Source: Chitinilyticum aquatile DSM 21506
GTDB lineage: Bacteria; Pseudomonadota; Gammaproteobacteria; Burkholderiales; Chitinibacteraceae
NCBI RefSeq assembly: GCF_000430805.1
Contig: NZ_KE387260.1
Coordinates: forward strand, 236,460 to 300,459
DNA length: 64,000 bases
Direction: 5' to 3'
Shown here piece after piece: positions 63,762 through 64,000 of this stretch. The notes below the pieces were generated by a model. That model was not told where the DNA came from. It worked only from the letters and a program-made list of their open reading frames with translations, and did not search any database. How positions within the stretch are numbered: position 1 is the stretch's first letter; each line of letters opens with the position of its first letter. Position numbers and translations under genes: made by a program.

Positions 63762-64000
63762 ATGGCCAGACACTACTCCACCACACAACTGCGCATCCTG
63801 CTGATCGAGCCGTCCGGCGTGCAGGCCAGCGTCATCACCAGCTATCTGCAGAAACTCGGCGCCTCGCACATCGAGCATGTCACTACAGCACAGCAGGCGA
63901 TGACCCACTTGCAGAAAAACGAGTACGAGCTGGTGCTTTCCGCCATGTATCTGGCAGACATGACCGGCGTCGAGCTGCTGACGCTGATGCGCAGCCTGCC
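63762..64000 (+). CDS. Response regulator, N-terminal part (runs off the window)
   Basis: ATG at 63762 opens a receiver domain: LRILLIEPSGVQASVITSYL, then LVLSAMYLADMTGVELLTLM. The usual Asp at the phosphorylation position is replaced (LSAMYLAD), so phosphorylation is uncertain. The frame is open to the end of the window at 64000; domains beyond the receiver are unknown. Confidence 0.8.
   Translation, partial: MARHYSTTQLRILLIEPSGVQASVITSYLQKLGASHIEHVTTAQQAMTHLQKNEYELVLSAMYLADMTGVELLTLMRSL

Noticed and set aside
1-64000. CRISPR arrays, insertion sequences, prophage or integrase attachment sites
   Set aside because: No regularly spaced direct repeats, transposase or integrase genes were found; short repeats present are dispersed palindromes.

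Overview
The window reads as chromosomal DNA of a GC-rich betaproteobacterium, most likely a chitin-degrading member of the Neisseriales (Chitinibacteraceae/Chromobacteriaceae type). This rests on gene content and order: TPR protein-lolB-ispE-tRNA-Gln-prs-rplY, nadD-rsfS, cysD-cysN, a type IV pilus Chp chemosensory operon, and a secreted GH18 chitinase with chitin-binding modules. The genus is inference. No phage, IS transposase, CRISPR array or rRNA is visible; almost everything looks like resident genome.

Layout. 1-9.2 kb: trypsin-like protease, proA, a Sel1-repeat protein, nadD-rsfS, cysD-cysN and an Asp-box protein. 9.3-13.9 kb (mostly minus strand): TlyA-type methyltransferase, RluF-like pseudouridine synthase, SirB2, a MobA protein carrying a degenerate MoaC-like domain, and a parvulin isomerase coupled to an ArsN2-like acetyltransferase. 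14-17.8 kb: quinone-reductase-like flavoprotein, cobT-cobC-cobS, two small genes including a stand-alone TfoX C-terminal domain. 17.9-30 kb: pilG-pilH-pilI-pilJ-chpA on the minus strand, and on the plus strand a perfect sigma-54 promoter followed by two tandem type IV pilins and a TfpZ accessory gene. 30-36.8 kb: REC-TPR protein, uppP, a candidate small RNA, cutC, a bacterial dynamin-like GTPase and mutM. 36.8-46.2 kb: TPR-lolB-ispE, tRNA-Gln(TTG), prs, rplY, a PhoX-type phosphatase behind a Pho-box-like site, and kup. 46.3-54.6 kb: a compact polyamine/membrane gene neighbourhood. 54.7-64 kb: S4 protein, chitinase, methyltransferase, DUF1289-CWC protein, periplasmic binding protein, trpS, a diguanylate cyclase, an MqnB-like nucleosidase and the start of a response regulator.

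Two things stand out. First, an interspersed palindromic element (called PR53 here) recurs at least 11 times and up to about 17 times. It has a 49-nt core of two nested inverted repeats (GGTAT/ATACC outside, AGCCATT/AAAGGGCT inside), very often with a further ATAC-type hexamer exactly 10 nt before the core, giving a 53-nt register; one locus holds two units in tandem at that spacing. Copies sit just 3' of genes, nearly all in the same chromosomal orientation, and in three places the element supplies a gene's stop codon. Second, the 46-54 kb neighbourhood combines a membrane-fused aminopropyltransferase, an FAD oxidoreductase, DUF350, an SPFH/SHOCT protein, a DUF4178 zinc-ribbon membrane protein, a 51-residue Gly/Ser-rich peptide, S-adenosylmethionine decarboxylase (SpeD) and a TPR protein. 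It looks like a dedicated polyamine-linked envelope system rather than ordinary spermidine biosynthesis.
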